From contig CAMYLK010000009.1 in assembly GCA_947259225.1 (NCBI GenBank), positions 81,599 to 121,555 on the forward strand: a stretch of 39,957 nucleotides of DNA, written 5' to 3'. The notes beneath the pieces are model-generated. The model worked only from the letters and a program-made list of their open reading frames with translations, did no database searches and was not told where the DNA came from. Positions 18,533 through 28,008 of this stretch are shown here, in pieces. This stretch comes from an uncultured Desulfobulbaceae bacterium (GTDB lineage Bacteria; Desulfobacterota; Desulfobulbia; Desulfobulbales; Desulfobulbaceae). Both the position numbers and the translations under genes were made by a program. The first letter of the stretch is position 1; every line of letters begins with the position of its first letter.

Positions 18533-20888
18533 TCACCGCATCCATATCCTTGACTGGATAAAATGTTATTTTATTGCGGAGTTCTTCAGGGATTTCAACG
18601 AGATCCTTCTTGTTTTCCATTGGAATAATTACTCTGGTAATCCCTGACCTCAGTGCGGCAAGTGCCTTTTCCTTAAGCCCGCCAATGGGTAAAACCCGTC
18701 CTCGTAATGTGACTTCACCTGTCATGGCAAACCCTTTTTTGACGCTTTTCTTCGCAATTGCAGAATACAGCGCTGTGGCCATGGTGATCCCCGCGGAAGG
18801 CCCGTCTTTGGGTATTGCACCTGCTGGAACATGGATATGGATATCTATTTTGTCAAAATAATTTTCCGAAACACCAAGTTCCTTGTTGCGGCTCCGGCAG
18901 TAACTGAGGGCGGCCTGGGCAGATTCTTTCATTACGTCACCCAGTTGTCCGGTGAGAATAAGCTTCCCCTTGCCGGGCATGAGTGTCGTCTCTATATGGA
19001 GCAGCTCACCACCGACCTCTGTCCAGGCGAGTCCAACAACCAGGCCTGGCAGGATGACAGTATCAAGCTCAGCTTCAGGCAAAAATTTCGGAGGTCCAAG
19101 ATATTTGCTTATGGTATTTTTTGAAATAGAATAGGGTCCTTTTCCACCCTCGGCAATTTTACGGGCAAGCTTGCGGCATATTTTTCCAAGTTCACGTTCA
19201 AGGTTACGTACCCCTGCTTCCCGTGTGTAATGGGTGACGATCATTGCCATGGTTTTATCGTCAAGTTTAATCATGCCGGGTTTTATACCGTTTTCCTTGA
19301 TTTGCCTTGGCAAAAGATATTTACGAGCAATGACCATTTTTTCTTCGAGAGTATAGCCGGAAAGCCGGATAACCTCCATACGGTCCATCAACGGTCCTGG
19401 AATGGTGTCACTCATGTTGGCCGTGGTAATGAACATGACCTTCGAAAGGTCAAAAGGCATGTTTATGTAATGGTCCGAGAATGTACCATTCTGTTCAGGA
19501 TCAAGCACCTCAAGCAGTGCGGAGGATGGATCACCGCGGTAATCGGCCCCGATTTTGTCAATTTCATCCATCATGAAGACCGGATTGTTGCTCTCAACAT
19601 TTTTCAGTCCCTGCAATATGCGGCCTGGAAGCGCTCCTATGTATGTACGGCGGTGACCTCTGATTTCCGCTTCGTCACGCATCCCGCCAAGAGAAATACG
19701 ATGAAATTTTCTCCCCATGGCCTTGGCTATGGCCTGGCCCAACGATGTTTTTCCGACACCCGGTGGACCGACAAAGCAGAGGATTGGTCCCTTGGTTTCC
19801 TTGTTGAGTTTACGCACGGCAAGATATTCAAGAATCCTCTCCTTGACCTTCTCGAGCCCATAATGATCCTCATCAAGAACTGCCGAGGCAATTTTGAGAT
19901 CGAGTTTATCCCTGCTTGATTTTTTCCATGGCAGATCAAGTATCCAATCAATGTACGTCCGTATTATAGTGGCTTCAGAGGCATCGGGGTGCATCATTTC
20001 CAGGCGCTTAAGCTGTTTGCGTGTCTCTTTTCTCGCGTATTTGGGCAACTTTTTCTTTTTGATTTTAAGACGCAGTTCCTCAATTTCCTGAGAATAACTG
20101 TCTTCATCGCCAAGTTCTTTTTTCAACGCGTGCATCTGTTCCCGAAGAAAGTATTCCCGCTGCGACTTTGACATCTCCTGTTTCGCGTCTGATTGGATCT
20201 TGGCCTGAACAGTTGAAACTTCCAGCTCCTTGTTCAGGAGGTCGGCAACCAGCCTCAAACGCTCAGCAGGATTAACAGTTTCAAGAATCTGCTGGGATTC
20301 GCTGACTTTCAGGCGAAGATTGGATCCGACCAGGTCTGCCAACCGGCCAGGATCCTCTATATTGTTAATAATCATCATAAGATCAGAGGAGAGTATTCCC
20401 CTCAGTGACATGATTTTTTCTGTCTGCTCGCGTACAGTTCTCATGAGGGCTTCAACTGTGACAGTCAACTCAACATTCTCAGGCTCCTCCATAAGCTCGA
20501 TTTCGACCCGGTAGCTGGGGTCCTGCTGAAGTATTTTTTTCACTCTTGCCTTGGACAATGCCTGAACCAGTACTTTAAGCCTGCCGTCCGGCAGTTTCAG
20601 GGTTCGCATGATCATGCTGACCATACCTACTTTATAAAGGTCGTCAGGTGCTGGGCTGTCCTTGGTCGCGTCCTTCTGGGTAACAAGCATCAGGAGCTTG
20701 TTGCCTTCCATTGCTTCGTTAACCGCTTCAATGGAACCGGGCCGCCCTACAAACAGGGGGATAATCATATAATTAAAGACGACAACGTCACGAACAGCCA
20801 TGAGCGGCAAAACATCAGGGATCTCCAGATCCTGAAGATTCTCACTGAAATCGTCCATGCTGGTGGTTATTGAATCGTTGAACTCCAC
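18450..20888 (-). CDS. lon: ATP-dependent protease Lon
   Basis: The 812-residue product has the bacterial LonA order: N-terminal substrate-recognition domain ([20 protein letters not shown]), a helical linker, an AAA+ module with Walker [16 protein letters not shown] and Walker [13 protein letters not shown], and the protease domain with catalytic Ser in [14 protein letters not shown] and Lys in [13 protein letters not shown]. It degrades misfolded and regulatory proteins in the cytoplasm. The start is a GTG at 20886-20888, decided by a perfect AAAGGAGG at 20894-20901 on this strand. The basic C-terminal tail ([18 protein letters not shown]) is longer than usual. mltG follows with overlap. 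A good promoter lies about 55 bases upstream of the start. Confidence 0.97.
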   Translation of the reverse strand: MEFNDSITTSMDDFSENLQDLEIPDVLPLMAVRDVVVFNYMIIPLFVGRPGSIEAVNEAMEGNKLLMLVTQKDATKDSPAPDDLYKVGMVSMIMRTLKLPDGRLKVLVQALSKARVKKILQQDPSYRVEIELMEEPENVELTVTVEALMRTVREQTEKIMSLRGILSSDLMMIINNIEDPGRLADLVGSNLRLKVSESQQILETVNPAERLRLVADLLNKELEVSTVQAKIQSDAKQEMSKSQREYFLREQMHALKKELGDEDSYSQEIEELRLKIKKKKLPKYARKETRKQLKRLEMMHPDASEATIIRTYIDWILDLPWKKSSRDKLDLKIASAVLDEDHYGLEKVKERILEYLAVRKLNKETKGPILCFVGPPGVGKTSLGQAIAKAMGRKFHRISLGGMRDEAEIRGHRRTYIGALPGRILQGLKNVESNNPVFMMDEIDKIGADYRGDPSSALLEVLDPEQNGTFSDHYINMPFDLSKVMFITTANMSDTIPGPLMDRMEVIRLSGYTLEEKMVIARKYLLPRQIKENGIKPGMIKLDDKTMAMIVTHYTREAGVRNLERELGKICRKLARKIAEGGKGPYSISKNTISKYLGPPKFLPEAELDTVILPGLVVGLAWTEVGGELLHIETTLMPGKGKLILTGQLGDVMKESAQAALSYCRSRNKELGVSENYFDKIDIHIHVPAGAIPKDGPSAGITMATALYSAIAKKSVKKGFAMTGEVTLRGRVLPIGGLKEKALAALRSGITRVIIPMENKKDLVEIPEELRNKITFYPVKDMDAVIELALGKIKKRNRRIKSGSGKAKRVAA

Positions 20889-20943
20889 GTTTTCCTCCTT
20901 TGAGACAGCCTGTTGGCGGCTGATATTTATTTAGTCCAGTCAG

Positions 20944-20972
20944 AAGGTAAACACAGTACGATATTTAGTCAA
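20944..20972 (-). promoter_or_regulatory. Candidate promoter of lon
   Basis: On the minus strand TTGACT (20972-20967) and TACCTT (20949-20944) are separated by 17 bases, about 55 bases before the GTG of lon. This has the spacing of a housekeeping promoter. I do not see a convincing heat-shock sigma32 promoter. The remainder of 20973-21101 contains no gene and must hold the start signals of the plus-strand gene at 21102. Confidence 0.5.
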
Positions 20973-21101
20973 CCCGATGTGTCGCCAGTGGGAACAAAAC
21001 TGTTTTTTTCTTGAATAAAACATCGCTCTTCAATATAGAATGAAATGTGGAAAGAGTATCGACCTTCTGTTCAATTTCTAATTATTTGATCCGGTTCTAA
21101 A

Positions 21102-21902
21102 ATGTATACTGCACATTCTTTTTTTGACCTTGCTGAATTTTCCCATGCGGAGGTTTTTCCTGAGACCGAATATATGTGGGGAGCCCTCGCTTTACTGAAA
21201 GAATTTGTAGATGCCATTCCGGTAAAACTGCCGGCTGGCAGTAAAGTCAGGAATGGTATGCCTTTGATTGAGCCTCTTATACTATTTGAGGATGAATTGT
21301 TGCCCGCAAAGGAGTGTGAAATTCAATACGGTGACACAGGAAAAGGTGGCCTCATGGTCCTGTACAAAGGAAACGTGATGAATGGGGCCTCTGTCATAAT
21401 GGCGGGAGTTACATTTCTGGGCAGCAGGATCAGGATCGGCAGAGGGGTGCTGGTTGAATCGGGTGCGTTAATCAAAGAACCGGCTATTATCGATGATTAT
21501 ACTGAAATCAGGCACGGCGCCTATTTAAGAGGGTATTGTCTGGTCGGAAAGAGATGTGTTGTCGGGCATACGACGGAAGTCAAACATTCCATCTTTCTGA
21601 ATGATGCAAAGGCAGGACACTTTGCCTACCTGGGTGATTCCATCCTTGGTGGTAGTGTAAACCTCGGTGCGGGAACTAAAATGGCCAATTTGCGTTTTCT
21701 ACCTGGTAATGTCAAAGTGAGGACCCCTGATGGCATGATTGACACCGGATTGAGAAAACTGGGAGCCGTACTCGGAGATCATGTACAGACGGGATGCAAC
21801 TCGGTAACCAATCCCGGAACTCTTATTGGTCCGGCGGCAATACTTATGCCCAATACGACGGCATCTTCCGGTTATCATCCCCCAAAAAGTGTGATACGGT
21901 AG
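21102..21902 (+). CDS. Left-handed beta-helix nucleotidyl/acyltransferase-like protein (GlmU C-terminal type)
   Basis: The 266-residue product lacks a nucleotidyltransferase Rossmann domain. From about 90 onward it shows hexapeptide-type repeats of the parallel left-handed beta helix (GVTFLGSRIRIGRGVLVESG, AIIDDYTEIRHGAYLRGYCL, VGKRCVVGHTTEVKHSIF, GGSVNLGAGTKMANL, LGDHVQTGCNSVTNPGTLIG). GHTTEVK and the LGAGTK loop are typical of the GlmU acetyltransferase half and of UDP-GlcNAc diphosphorylase-like LbH proteins. It probably transfers an acyl group to, or binds, a sugar nucleotide. The N-terminal 80 residues are not assigned. Its last 59 bases overlap the convergent gene at 21844. Confidence 0.8.
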   Translation: MYTAHSFFDLAEFSHAEVFPETEYMWGALALLKEFVDAIPVKLPAGSKVRNGMPLIEPLILFEDELLPAKECEIQYGDTGKGGLMVLYKGNVMNGASVIMAGVTFLGSRIRIGRGVLVESGALIKEPAIIDDYTEIRHGAYLRGYCLVGKRCVVGHTTEVKHSIFLNDAKAGHFAYLGDSILGGSVNLGAGTKMANLRFLPGNVKVRTPDGMIDTGLRKLGAVLGDHVQTGCNSVTNPGTLIGPAAILMPNTTASSGYHPPKSVIR

Positions 21903-22224
21903 TTTTTTCCTGTTCGAGCCGCTGCTGTTCCAGGGCTCCGCGGACGTAAAGATTGTAAATGAGACCGAATACTATACCGATAGTAAAAAATATCCTCAGT
22001 ATCCTGTCCCAGGGAGGACGGTCACCCCTGGTTGCGAAACGGATATAGACTATGACCAGATAGGTCAGGCCAATCTCATAAGGAAGCGTATTTAACAGGG
22101 CCGTGGTTGTGCCCGTGATAATTGATCCGGTTTCAGGCGACTTGCCCAGGTGAAACAACAGGTAGGCGAGGCCTGTCAATGTTAATGTTATTTTTTCTTT
22201 TAAAGTTTTCATATGAAATGTCAT
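21844..22224 (-). CDS. Small membrane protein of unknown function
   Basis: The 126-residue product has three hydrophobic segments (TLTGLAYLLFHLG; IGLTYLVIVYIRFA; ILRIFFTIGIVFGLIYNLYV) and a charged C terminus. No family is recognised. Two starts are possible: ATG at 22224, with AGGAA about 15 bases upstream, and ATG at 22212 (codon 5). The second lies in a CATATG shared back-to-back with the start of the plus-strand gene at 22213. The 3' end overlaps the beta-helix gene by 59 bases on the opposite strand, so an end slightly earlier in evolution is likely. Codon content and membrane pattern support a real gene. Confidence 0.6.
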   Translation of the reverse strand: MTFHMKTLKEKITLTLTGLAYLLFHLGKSPETGSIITGTTTALLNTLPYEIGLTYLVIVYIRFATRGDRPPWDRILRIFFTIGIVFGLIYNLYVRGALEQQRLEQEKTTVSHFLGDDNRKMPSYWA

Positions 22225-23322
22225 TCAGCTATTATATTTCCTGACACTGTCCCTGACGAGCAGGCACTTTTCCCCCTTGTACTTGTTTTTCAGCCGATTG
22301 TCTACTGTCAGCCTGTTGAAAAAGAGGGTGAAGAGGATGAGGGAGATTCGCCTGTCTGCAAGGAACTGGTTCGTCAGGCTCTGTGTCAGGGTATCTTCCC
22401 CGCACCACTTGGTCAGGACAGAGAGAGATTTGAAAACCTGCTTTCAGACCTTCGTCACAGGCGGGACGATTATGCGGCCCAGCTTGCCCATGTTTCCCTG
22501 TCAGGCCTCGGAGCGTCCGCCGGCAAGGGGACTGAAACCAGGAGTTCCATAGTGTCGGGACTGCTCAAGGGCCACGGCATAGAAAGTGAACGCCGGGACA
22601 AGAAGGCTATGCTGCTCTGGCAGGCAAGGCTGGTCCTGAAGCTTGGGGAATTTATGGATGAAGACCAGCGAATGCTTGCAAAGGATATGCAGTCATTAAG
22701 TGAAAGAGAAAAAGGCCTTTTTTCGGAATTACGAAAGGAATCGGAAGATACCTTTTCCCTGACCAGGGAACTTTCTGGTACGAGCACTGATGATGAAGGA
22801 ATGCAGAGGCTCCGGCTGAAGGCATGGTCCAGGATTTTCGCGCTGGGTTCCTCTGCACCCGTAGAGGAACGAATATTCATTACCAGAAACAGTGAAGCGT
22901 TTGATCGCCTTGCGGATGAATATGAGAGGACATACCGAAAGCTTCCCCGGGAACTCATAAGTCTGCTTCTACCGGCTCGGATTCCTGATACTTCAAATAT
23001 GATTGCAATGCTGGACAGGTTTTCAGACGAAGCCGCCCTCTACCTGGAAGGCCTATATGAACTTTTAGGCGGATCTACTGATAAAAAAGGTCTGCGGGAA
23101 AATTTTTCCACGGATGGTACAGGTGCATGGAACACTCTCCTGGAAAATCAATTTCCGGTAAATGACTACGGGCGCAGTCTGTTGAAGCTGTATGATTTTG
23201 GCAGTGTTTCCCCCCAGCGGATATTCCTGGACAGTTTCGGGTTTGACGAAGATAAGCTGCTGAATGAATCAGCCGAAAAACCTGAAACTGGAATAGTTAT
23301 GGGAGTGCTTACCCGGCTCTAG
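22213..23322 (+). CDS. Unrecognised soluble protein
   Basis: The 369-residue product has no signal peptide or membrane segment. It begins with MKCHSAIIFPDTVPDEQALF and is mainly charged and helical afterwards (MDEDQRMLAKDMQSLSEREK, EYERTYRKLPRELISLL). No catalytic or binding motif is obvious; three Cys in the first 60 residues (near 3, 32 and 49) are not arranged as a known cluster. The frame is long, with coherent composition and no competing frame, so it is a real gene. Its ATG is back-to-back with the codon-5 Met of the minus-strand membrane gene, leaving no room for separate untranslated leaders. No ribosome-binding site is evident. It may be specific to this bacterial group. Confidence 0.75.
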   Translation: MKCHSAIIFPDTVPDEQALFPLVLVFQPIVYCQPVEKEGEEDEGDSPVCKELVRQALCQGIFPAPLGQDRERFENLLSDLRHRRDDYAAQLAHVSLSGLGASAGKGTETRSSIVSGLLKGHGIESERRDKKAMLLWQARLVLKLGEFMDEDQRMLAKDMQSLSEREKGLFSELRKESEDTFSLTRELSGTSTDDEGMQRLRLKAWSRIFALGSSAPVEERIFITRNSEAFDRLADEYERTYRKLPRELISLLLPARIPDTSNMIAMLDRFSDEAALYLEGLYELLGGSTDKKGLRENFSTDGTGAWNTLLENQFPVNDYGRSLLKLYDFGSVSPQRIFLDSFGFDEDKLLNESAEKPETGIVMGVLTRL

Positions 23323-23376
23323 AGGGATTACATCCAGGTAGACACGAATGTACCTGATGGTACAGGCATAAACGAT

Positions 23377-23856
23377 CTATCTGGCTTCACATTCCTCCTG
23401 ATACGGATTGATGGTCATAACAGGACAACACGCGTTCTTGACAACCTTATCGGCTACACTGCCAAATATAATCCGCTCAAATCCCTTATAGCCGTGTGTA
23501 CCCATGACAATGAGATCACTATTGTTTGATTTGGCATAGTTCATGATCTCCTCGGCAATGTCTCCGGTAAGCACCTTGCCTTGTACTGTCGGAATGCCTA
23601 ATTTTTTGAATTTTTCTTCATTTTCTTCAAGAAACGTATTCATTTGCAGCTGGGCGGATCGGAAAATTTCTTCCTTCAGGTTAAGCATATTAACCGGTGG
23701 CGCCATGAATCCGCTGTAGTCCTCAAAATCCTGGACTACAAATACATAGTCAAGTGATGCCCCGAATTTTCCTGCAATATACATTGCGGCATCAGCAATC
23801 TTCGCGGCATTTTCTGAAAAATCAATCGGGGTGAGAATCGACTTAATTTCTTTCAT
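23377..23856 (-). CDS. Universal stress protein (UspA family)
   Basis: The 159-residue product has the single Usp domain: ILTPIDFSENAAKIADAA at the N terminus, LIVMGTHGYKGFERIIFGSV with the ATP-binding G-x2-G-x9-G-S pattern, and KNACCPVMTI at the C terminus. Such proteins bind ATP or other nucleotides in the cytoplasm and respond to starvation or stress. An AAGGAGGG a few bases before the ATG at 23856 gives strong translation. The gene stands alone, divergent from the heme operon. It reads toward the gene at 22213, with only about 50 bases between the two stops. Confidence 0.95.
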   Translation of the reverse strand: MKEIKSILTPIDFSENAAKIADAAMYIAGKFGASLDYVFVVQDFEDYSGFMAPPVNMLNLKEEIFRSAQLQMNTFLEENEEKFKKLGIPTVQGKVLTGDIAEEIMNYAKSNNSDLIVMGTHGYKGFERIIFGSVADKVVKNACCPVMTINPYQEECEAR

Positions 23857-24061
23857 GCAGGTCCCTCCTTATGCTCACTGGATGAAATGATGAAATAATC
23901 ATTATCCAAACACTTTTCAGCTCCTTTCAAGTATATTGTCGCACAGAGGGCACCACTTTACAAGTGCAATTCAACATTGAACGACAAACAAGTTGACCGG
24001 AGTGGTGAAGGTGAATATATTCAACCTTGTTACCCTGTAATTCTGAGTCCTGGAGATAAAT
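23857..24061. other. Divergent intergenic region usp / heme operon
   Basis: These 205 bases contain no gene. The usp Shine-Dalgarno is at the left edge and CCTGGAGATAA precedes the ATG at 24062 on the right. Promoters for both directions must lie here, but I cannot single out a convincing one. Confidence 0.4.
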
Positions 24062-25114
24062 ATGGAATTTGAACCCAAGTGGATAGCCTGGGAGATCACC
24101 CGCCGGTGCAACCTGAAATGTGTGCACTGCCGCTCTTCATCTGAATTGGAAGTGATCGAACATCGGGATTTTCCGCTGGATGAAGCGAAAAGAGTCCTCG
24201 ACGATATCCACAGCTACGCCGATCCCGTCATGGTCCTTTCCGGAGGGGAACCCCTCCTGAGGAACGATGTATTTGATATTGCCTCTTATGGAACCGGGCT
24301 TGGCATGCGTATGTGCCTGGCAACCAACGGCACCCTGGTCAACGAGGAAATCTGTCAGGGCATCAAGGAATCCGGCATCAAGATGGTGTCGCTCAGCCTG
24401 GACGGCTCCACCGCGGAGGTACATGATAATTTTCGCAACCAGCCCGGAGCTTTCGAGGGGACCATGAATGCCATCCGGCTTTTTAATGAACACGGCATCC
24501 AGTTTCTGATAAACTCTTCTTTCACCAAGCGCAACAAGGAAGAAGCTCCCAGGATCTACGAACTGGTAAAAAGTCTGAATGCGACTGCCTGGTACCTTTT
24601 TATGATTGTACCGACCGGACGGGCTGAGGACATCATGGAAGAGCTTATTCCTGAAAGCGAGTACGAGGATATACTCAACTGGCATTACGATATGGAAAAA
24701 AATGAGGATGTCATGCTTGTCCGTCCGACCTGTGCACCTCAGTATTACCGGCTGGTTCTGCAGCGTTCAAAAGAGGAAGGGGAACGATTTAAGCGTCGCA
24801 GCCTGAAATTTTCCACGGGCGGATCTAAGGGCTGCCTGGCCGGCCAGCTTATCTGCCTTATTGACGTTGACGGCAATGTACTTCCTTGCAGCTATTTCCC
24901 CAAGTCAGCGGGAAATATCAGGGAGCAGTCCTTCAAGGATATCTGGGAAAATTCAAAACTTTTTCTGGAGATGCGGGACTTCAAGGGATATAAAGACAAC
25001 TGCGGGCGCTGTGAATATGTCAATGTCTGCGGAGGCTGCAGGGCCCGTGCTTATGCCATGACCGGAGACTATCTTGCCCAGGAGCCTTTCTGCAGTTACC
25101 AGCCTGGCAGCTGA
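24062..25114 (+). CDS. ahbD: Radical SAM/SPASM protein, probable heme b synthase AhbD
   Basis: The 350-residue product has the radical SAM cluster motif CNLKCVHC (about 16-23) and the SAM-binding [15 protein letters not shown]-type C terminus has many Cys: [44 protein letters not shown] and PFCSY. The stretch [12 protein letters not shown] and the C-terminal pattern are those of AhbC/AhbD/NirJ proteins; AhbD, which converts Fe-coproporphyrin III to heme by two oxidative decarboxylations, fits best. Neighbouring hemE, 36 bases downstream, supports a tetrapyrrole role. A GGAG lies about seven bases before the ATG. NirJ or AhbC, or a peptide-modifying SPASM enzyme, is less likely but not excluded. 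Confidence 0.8.
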   Translation: MEFEPKWIAWEITRRCNLKCVHCRSSSELEVIEHRDFPLDEAKRVLDDIHSYADPVMVLSGGEPLLRNDVFDIASYGTGLGMRMCLATNGTLVNEEICQGIKESGIKMVSLSLDGSTAEVHDNFRNQPGAFEGTMNAIRLFNEHGIQFLINSSFTKRNKEEAPRIYELVKSLNATAWYLFMIVPTGRAEDIMEELIPESEYEDILNWHYDMEKNEDVMLVRPTCAPQYYRLVLQRSKEEGERFKRRSLKFSTGGSKGCLAGQLICLIDVDGNVLPCSYFPKSAGNIREQSFKDIWENSKLFLEMRDFKGYKDNCGRCEYVNVCGGCRARAYAMTGDYLAQEPFCSYQPGS

Positions 25115-25150
25115 AATACTTTTAAAAAGAACCTATAGAGGATTAAGTTG

Positions 25151-26173
25151 ATGAATGATACATTTTTACGTGCGTGCCGCGGAGAGAAAACTGAGTATAC
25201 CCCTGTCTGGTTCATGCGTCAGGCCGGTCGTTATCTGCCTGAATATCAGGCCGTTCGAGGGAAGGTGACTTTTCTTGAATTATGTCATAACCCTGAGCTC
25301 TGCACCGAAGTGACATTGCAGCCAATAGATATTTTCGGCTTTGATGCCTCCATCCTGTTTTCTGACATTCTGATCCCCATGGAAGCCATGAACCTGCGTC
25401 TGGAATTTCATGAGGGCAGAGGGCCGGTATTCCCTGACCCCGTCCGCAGCCAGAAGGCAGTGGATGATCTCATCGTTCCGGACCCCGACGAGACCATGCC
25501 CTTTGTCATGGAGACTATCCGTCTCCTGCGGCGTGAACTCAAAGTTCCTCTCATCGGCTTTTCAGGAGCACCTTTTACGCTTGCCACATATCTGGTCGAA
25601 GGCGGTTCCTCCAAGGTTTTTCTTGAAACCAAAAGAATGATGTTCCAGGCGCCTGAACTCTATGATGCCATGATGAAAAAAATAACTGAATGCACCAGCC
25701 TCTATCTTCAGGCCCAGGCCAGGGCCGGTGCCCAGGCCCTGCAGATTTTTGATTCATGGGCGGGTGTTCTGGCGCCGGGTGATTTCAAACAGTTTGCCCT
25801 GCCTTACGTGCAGTCAATCATCAGTGATCTGCGCAAAGTAACGGATGTGCCGATCATCTATTTTGCCAATAACGGCGCCACCCTGCTTGATCATTCCAAG
25901 ACGGCTGGTGCTGACGTTCTGGGCCTTGACTGGCGTGTCAACATCAGGGATGCCATAGACAGAGTAGGAGACCATGCAGTACAGGGCAACCTTGATCCAA
26001 TTTCATTATTCCTGCCCAAGGAAAAACTTGAAGCCAGGATCAAGCGGCTTCTTGATGACGCTGCCGGTGCACGCGGGCACATTTTTAATCTCGGTCATGG
26101 TATTGTTCCCCAGACACCTCCGGACCAGGCCCGGATAGCTGTTGAGGCTGTGCATCGTTTGAGCGGTAAATAG
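25151..26173 (+). CDS. hemE: Uroporphyrinogen decarboxylase HemE
   Basis: The product of about 340 residues has the UroD signatures: TPVWFMRQAGRYLPEYQAVR at the N terminus (Arg residues binding substrate carboxylates), SILFSDILIPMEAMNL with the catalytic Asp, GFSGAPFTLATYLVEGG, and C-terminal HIFNLGHGIVPQTPPDQ with the conserved His. It converts uroporphyrinogen III to coproporphyrinogen III in the cytoplasm. I chose the ATG at 25151 rather than the TTG at 25148, since AGAGGA lies well placed before it. It is the second gene of a five-gene plus-strand unit, only nine bases before the HD gene. With AhbD it suggests heme made through a coproporphyrin intermediate. Confidence 0.96.
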   Translation: MNDTFLRACRGEKTEYTPVWFMRQAGRYLPEYQAVRGKVTFLELCHNPELCTEVTLQPIDIFGFDASILFSDILIPMEAMNLRLEFHEGRGPVFPDPVRSQKAVDDLIVPDPDETMPFVMETIRLLRRELKVPLIGFSGAPFTLATYLVEGGSSKVFLETKRMMFQAPELYDAMMKKITECTSLYLQAQARAGAQALQIFDSWAGVLAPGDFKQFALPYVQSIISDLRKVTDVPIIYFANNGATLLDHSKTAGADVLGLDWRVNIRDAIDRVGDHAVQGNLDPISLFLPKEKLEARIKRLLDDAAGARGHIFNLGHGIVPQTPPDQARIAVEAVHRLSGK

Positions 26174-26182
26174 CTGTCGATA

Positions 26183-26809
26183 ATGAACGGGGTACCCGGT
26201 ATAGAAAAATGCTTCCAGTTAATGGAAGAGTATGCAATGCTGCCTAATATCAGGCGCCACTCTATAGTAGTTGCACAGGTTGGTCTTCAACTTGTTTCGG
26301 GATTGAGGGAAAATCAGGTGCCGGGTGACTCTATTCCGGACGAGTCCCTTATTATTGCGGGAGCTCTGCTTCATGATATTGCCAAGACCCCCTGTCTGAA
26401 AGACGGCTGTGACCATGCAAAGGTGGGTGCAGAAATATGTCACAGCCTTGGATATCCTGAAATCGCCTGCATTGTCGGGGAACATGTACTTTTACAGGGT
26501 CATGACCCGCATCGTTACAGCCGGGGTGTTTTTTCGGCTACAGAGATAATTTACTACGCTGATAAACGGGTCCGGCATGAGGAGATAGTCACCCTCGAGG
26601 ATCGCCTGGAATACATCCTGGAGAATTACGGTATGGAGGACCAGGTGCTCCACCGACGGATCAGGGAAAACTTTTATAAGTGTCTCGAGCTTGAGGAGCA
26701 AATGTTCCAATTTCTTCCGTTTTCATCGGACCAGATGGCCGAAAGGGTTCTTGATAATCCGCTTGATCCGCTATTCACATTTGTTTCTGACCCGGACAGG
26801 ATAAGATGA
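26183..26809 (+). CDS. HD-domain hydrolase
   Basis: The 208-residue product carries an HDIG-type domain: RRHSIVVAQVGLQLVSG supplies the first metal-binding His, ALLHDIAKTPC the HD pair, and later CDHAKVGAEICHSLGY and VGEHVLLQGHDP add His residues. This is the pattern of metal-dependent phosphohydrolases acting on nucleotides or phosphate esters. The substrate is not evident. The N terminus (IEKCFQLMEEYAMLPNI) resembles small stand-alone HD proteins. The start has no strong ribosome-binding site but sits nine bases after hemE, so coupling is likely. The end overlaps the PAS gene by four bases (ATGA). Confidence 0.88.
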   Translation: MNGVPGIEKCFQLMEEYAMLPNIRRHSIVVAQVGLQLVSGLRENQVPGDSIPDESLIIAGALLHDIAKTPCLKDGCDHAKVGAEICHSLGYPEIACIVGEHVLLQGHDPHRYSRGVFSATEIIYYADKRVRHEEIVTLEDRLEYILENYGMEDQVLHRRIRENFYKCLELEEQMFQFLPFSSDQMAERVLDNPLDPLFTFVSDPDRIR

Positions 26810-27159
26810 AAAAAAGCATTTCTGACGTATCTTATTTCGAACAATACCCTTCTTCAATAACGGTATGCGATACAGAAGGCATCATAGTGGCCATGAATGG
26901 TGCGTCACGAGACAATTTCAGCAGGAAAGGCGGCGGCAGACTTATTGGAACCAGCCTGTATGACTGTCACCCTGAACCGGCTAATATAAAAATTCTTGAA
27001 ATGATGCACCACGAGGAAGCACAAACGTATATTACTGAAAATAAAGGCAGAAAACGGTTGATTCACCAGGCCCCCTGGTATAATAATGGAGTCCTGGCCG
27101 GGCTGATGGAAACCATCATTGATATCTCCGGGGAGATAGAAGTACGTAAACGGAATTAA
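26806..27159 (+). CDS. Stand-alone PAS domain protein
   Basis: The 117-residue product is one PAS domain: PSSITVCDTEGIIVAMNGAS, then LIGTSLYDCHPEPANIKI and the C-terminal beta strands NNGVLAGLMETIIDIS. The YDCHPEP motif is shared with PAS domains found at the end of DUF438/hemerythrin-like redox proteins. There is no kinase, cyclase or DNA-binding output domain, so it must act on a partner. Given the four-base overlap, that partner may be the HD protein, and a heme or other cofactor is possible. It lies within the heme operon, followed after ten bases by the beta-lactamase-fold gene. Confidence 0.8.
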   Translation: MKKSISDVSYFEQYPSSITVCDTEGIIVAMNGASRDNFSRKGGGRLIGTSLYDCHPEPANIKILEMMHHEEAQTYITENKGRKRLIHQAPWYNNGVLAGLMETIIDISGEIEVRKRN

Positions 27160-27169
27160 AGAGTGAGTT

Positions 27170-27919
27170 ATGGATGTTTTCTTTATCGGCGTTGGGGAAG
27201 CCTGTGACGCAGAACACGGTAATACATCAATTCATATAACGACTGCCGATCAGGTCCGCATTCTCTGTGACTGCGGATTTTCAGTTCCTCATACGTATTT
27301 TGCCAACTATCACGATCCTGATCTTCTTGATATTCTCTGGCTATCCCACTTTCACGGGGACCATTTTTTCGGTGTTCCCCTGTTACTGCTTCGTTTCTGG
27401 GAAATGAGAAGGACCAGGCCTCTTATTATCACCGGACAGTCAGGAACTGAAGCCAAGGTGTTCTCGGCGATGGACCTGGCTTTTCCCGGCTTCCGGGCAA
27501 AGCTCTGTTACGATCTTGAATTCCATGATATTGAACCGGGGGCTGGTCACCAGGTTGCGGGAGTAACATTACACTCAGTCCAGACGGATCATTCGCAGCG
27601 CAACCTGGGGATTCTGGTTGATGACGGTTATAATAAAATCTACTATAGTGGTGATGGTCGCCCTACTGAAGAGGTGACCGAACTCATGCAGAACAGTGAC
27701 TTGGCTGTACATGAGGCCTTCATGCTGGATGAAGAAGTGCATCATCACGGTTCAATTACAGGATGTCTCAAGCTTGCGGAAAAGAGCAGTGTCAAAAAGC
27801 TTGCACTTGTTCATTTAGACAGAAATTTCCGCAGGGAAAGCGCCTCGGTCATTGAGGAAATCCTTGATGCCAACCCTTCTGTCATCCTTCCTGTGGGGGG
27901 AACACGGCTTACCCTGTAA
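27170..27919 (+). CDS. Metallo-beta-lactamase-fold hydrolase, RNase Z-like
   Basis: The 249-residue product begins MDVFFIGVGEACDAEHGNTS and has the metal-binding motif LSHFHGDHFFGVPLLL. Further ligands are the Asp in YSGDGRPTEE, HEAFM and the C-terminal LVHLDRNF. The layout is that of RNase Z/ElaC-type or other small MBL hydrolases. It is shorter than true tRNase Z and lacks an obvious flexible arm, so the substrate is uncertain. A GAGTGAG lies a few bases before the ATG. It is the last gene of the ahbD-hemE-HD-PAS unit, convergent with the metal exporter at 28009; the 89 bases between them hold no gene. Confidence 0.85.
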   Translation: MDVFFIGVGEACDAEHGNTSIHITTADQVRILCDCGFSVPHTYFANYHDPDLLDILWLSHFHGDHFFGVPLLLLRFWEMRRTRPLIITGQSGTEAKVFSAMDLAFPGFRAKLCYDLEFHDIEPGAGHQVAGVTLHSVQTDHSQRNLGILVDDGYNKIYYSGDGRPTEEVTELMQNSDLAVHEAFMLDEEVHHHGSITGCLKLAEKSSVKKLALVHLDRNFRRESASVIEEILDANPSVILPVGGTRLTL

Positions 27920-28008
27920 TCATGAGCGTTAGCTGGGAATCTTCTCTCCATATTTTTTTACAAGCATCAGATTGCCGCACCGTCCAGCATTTTTTCTTAG
28001 CAAAATAA

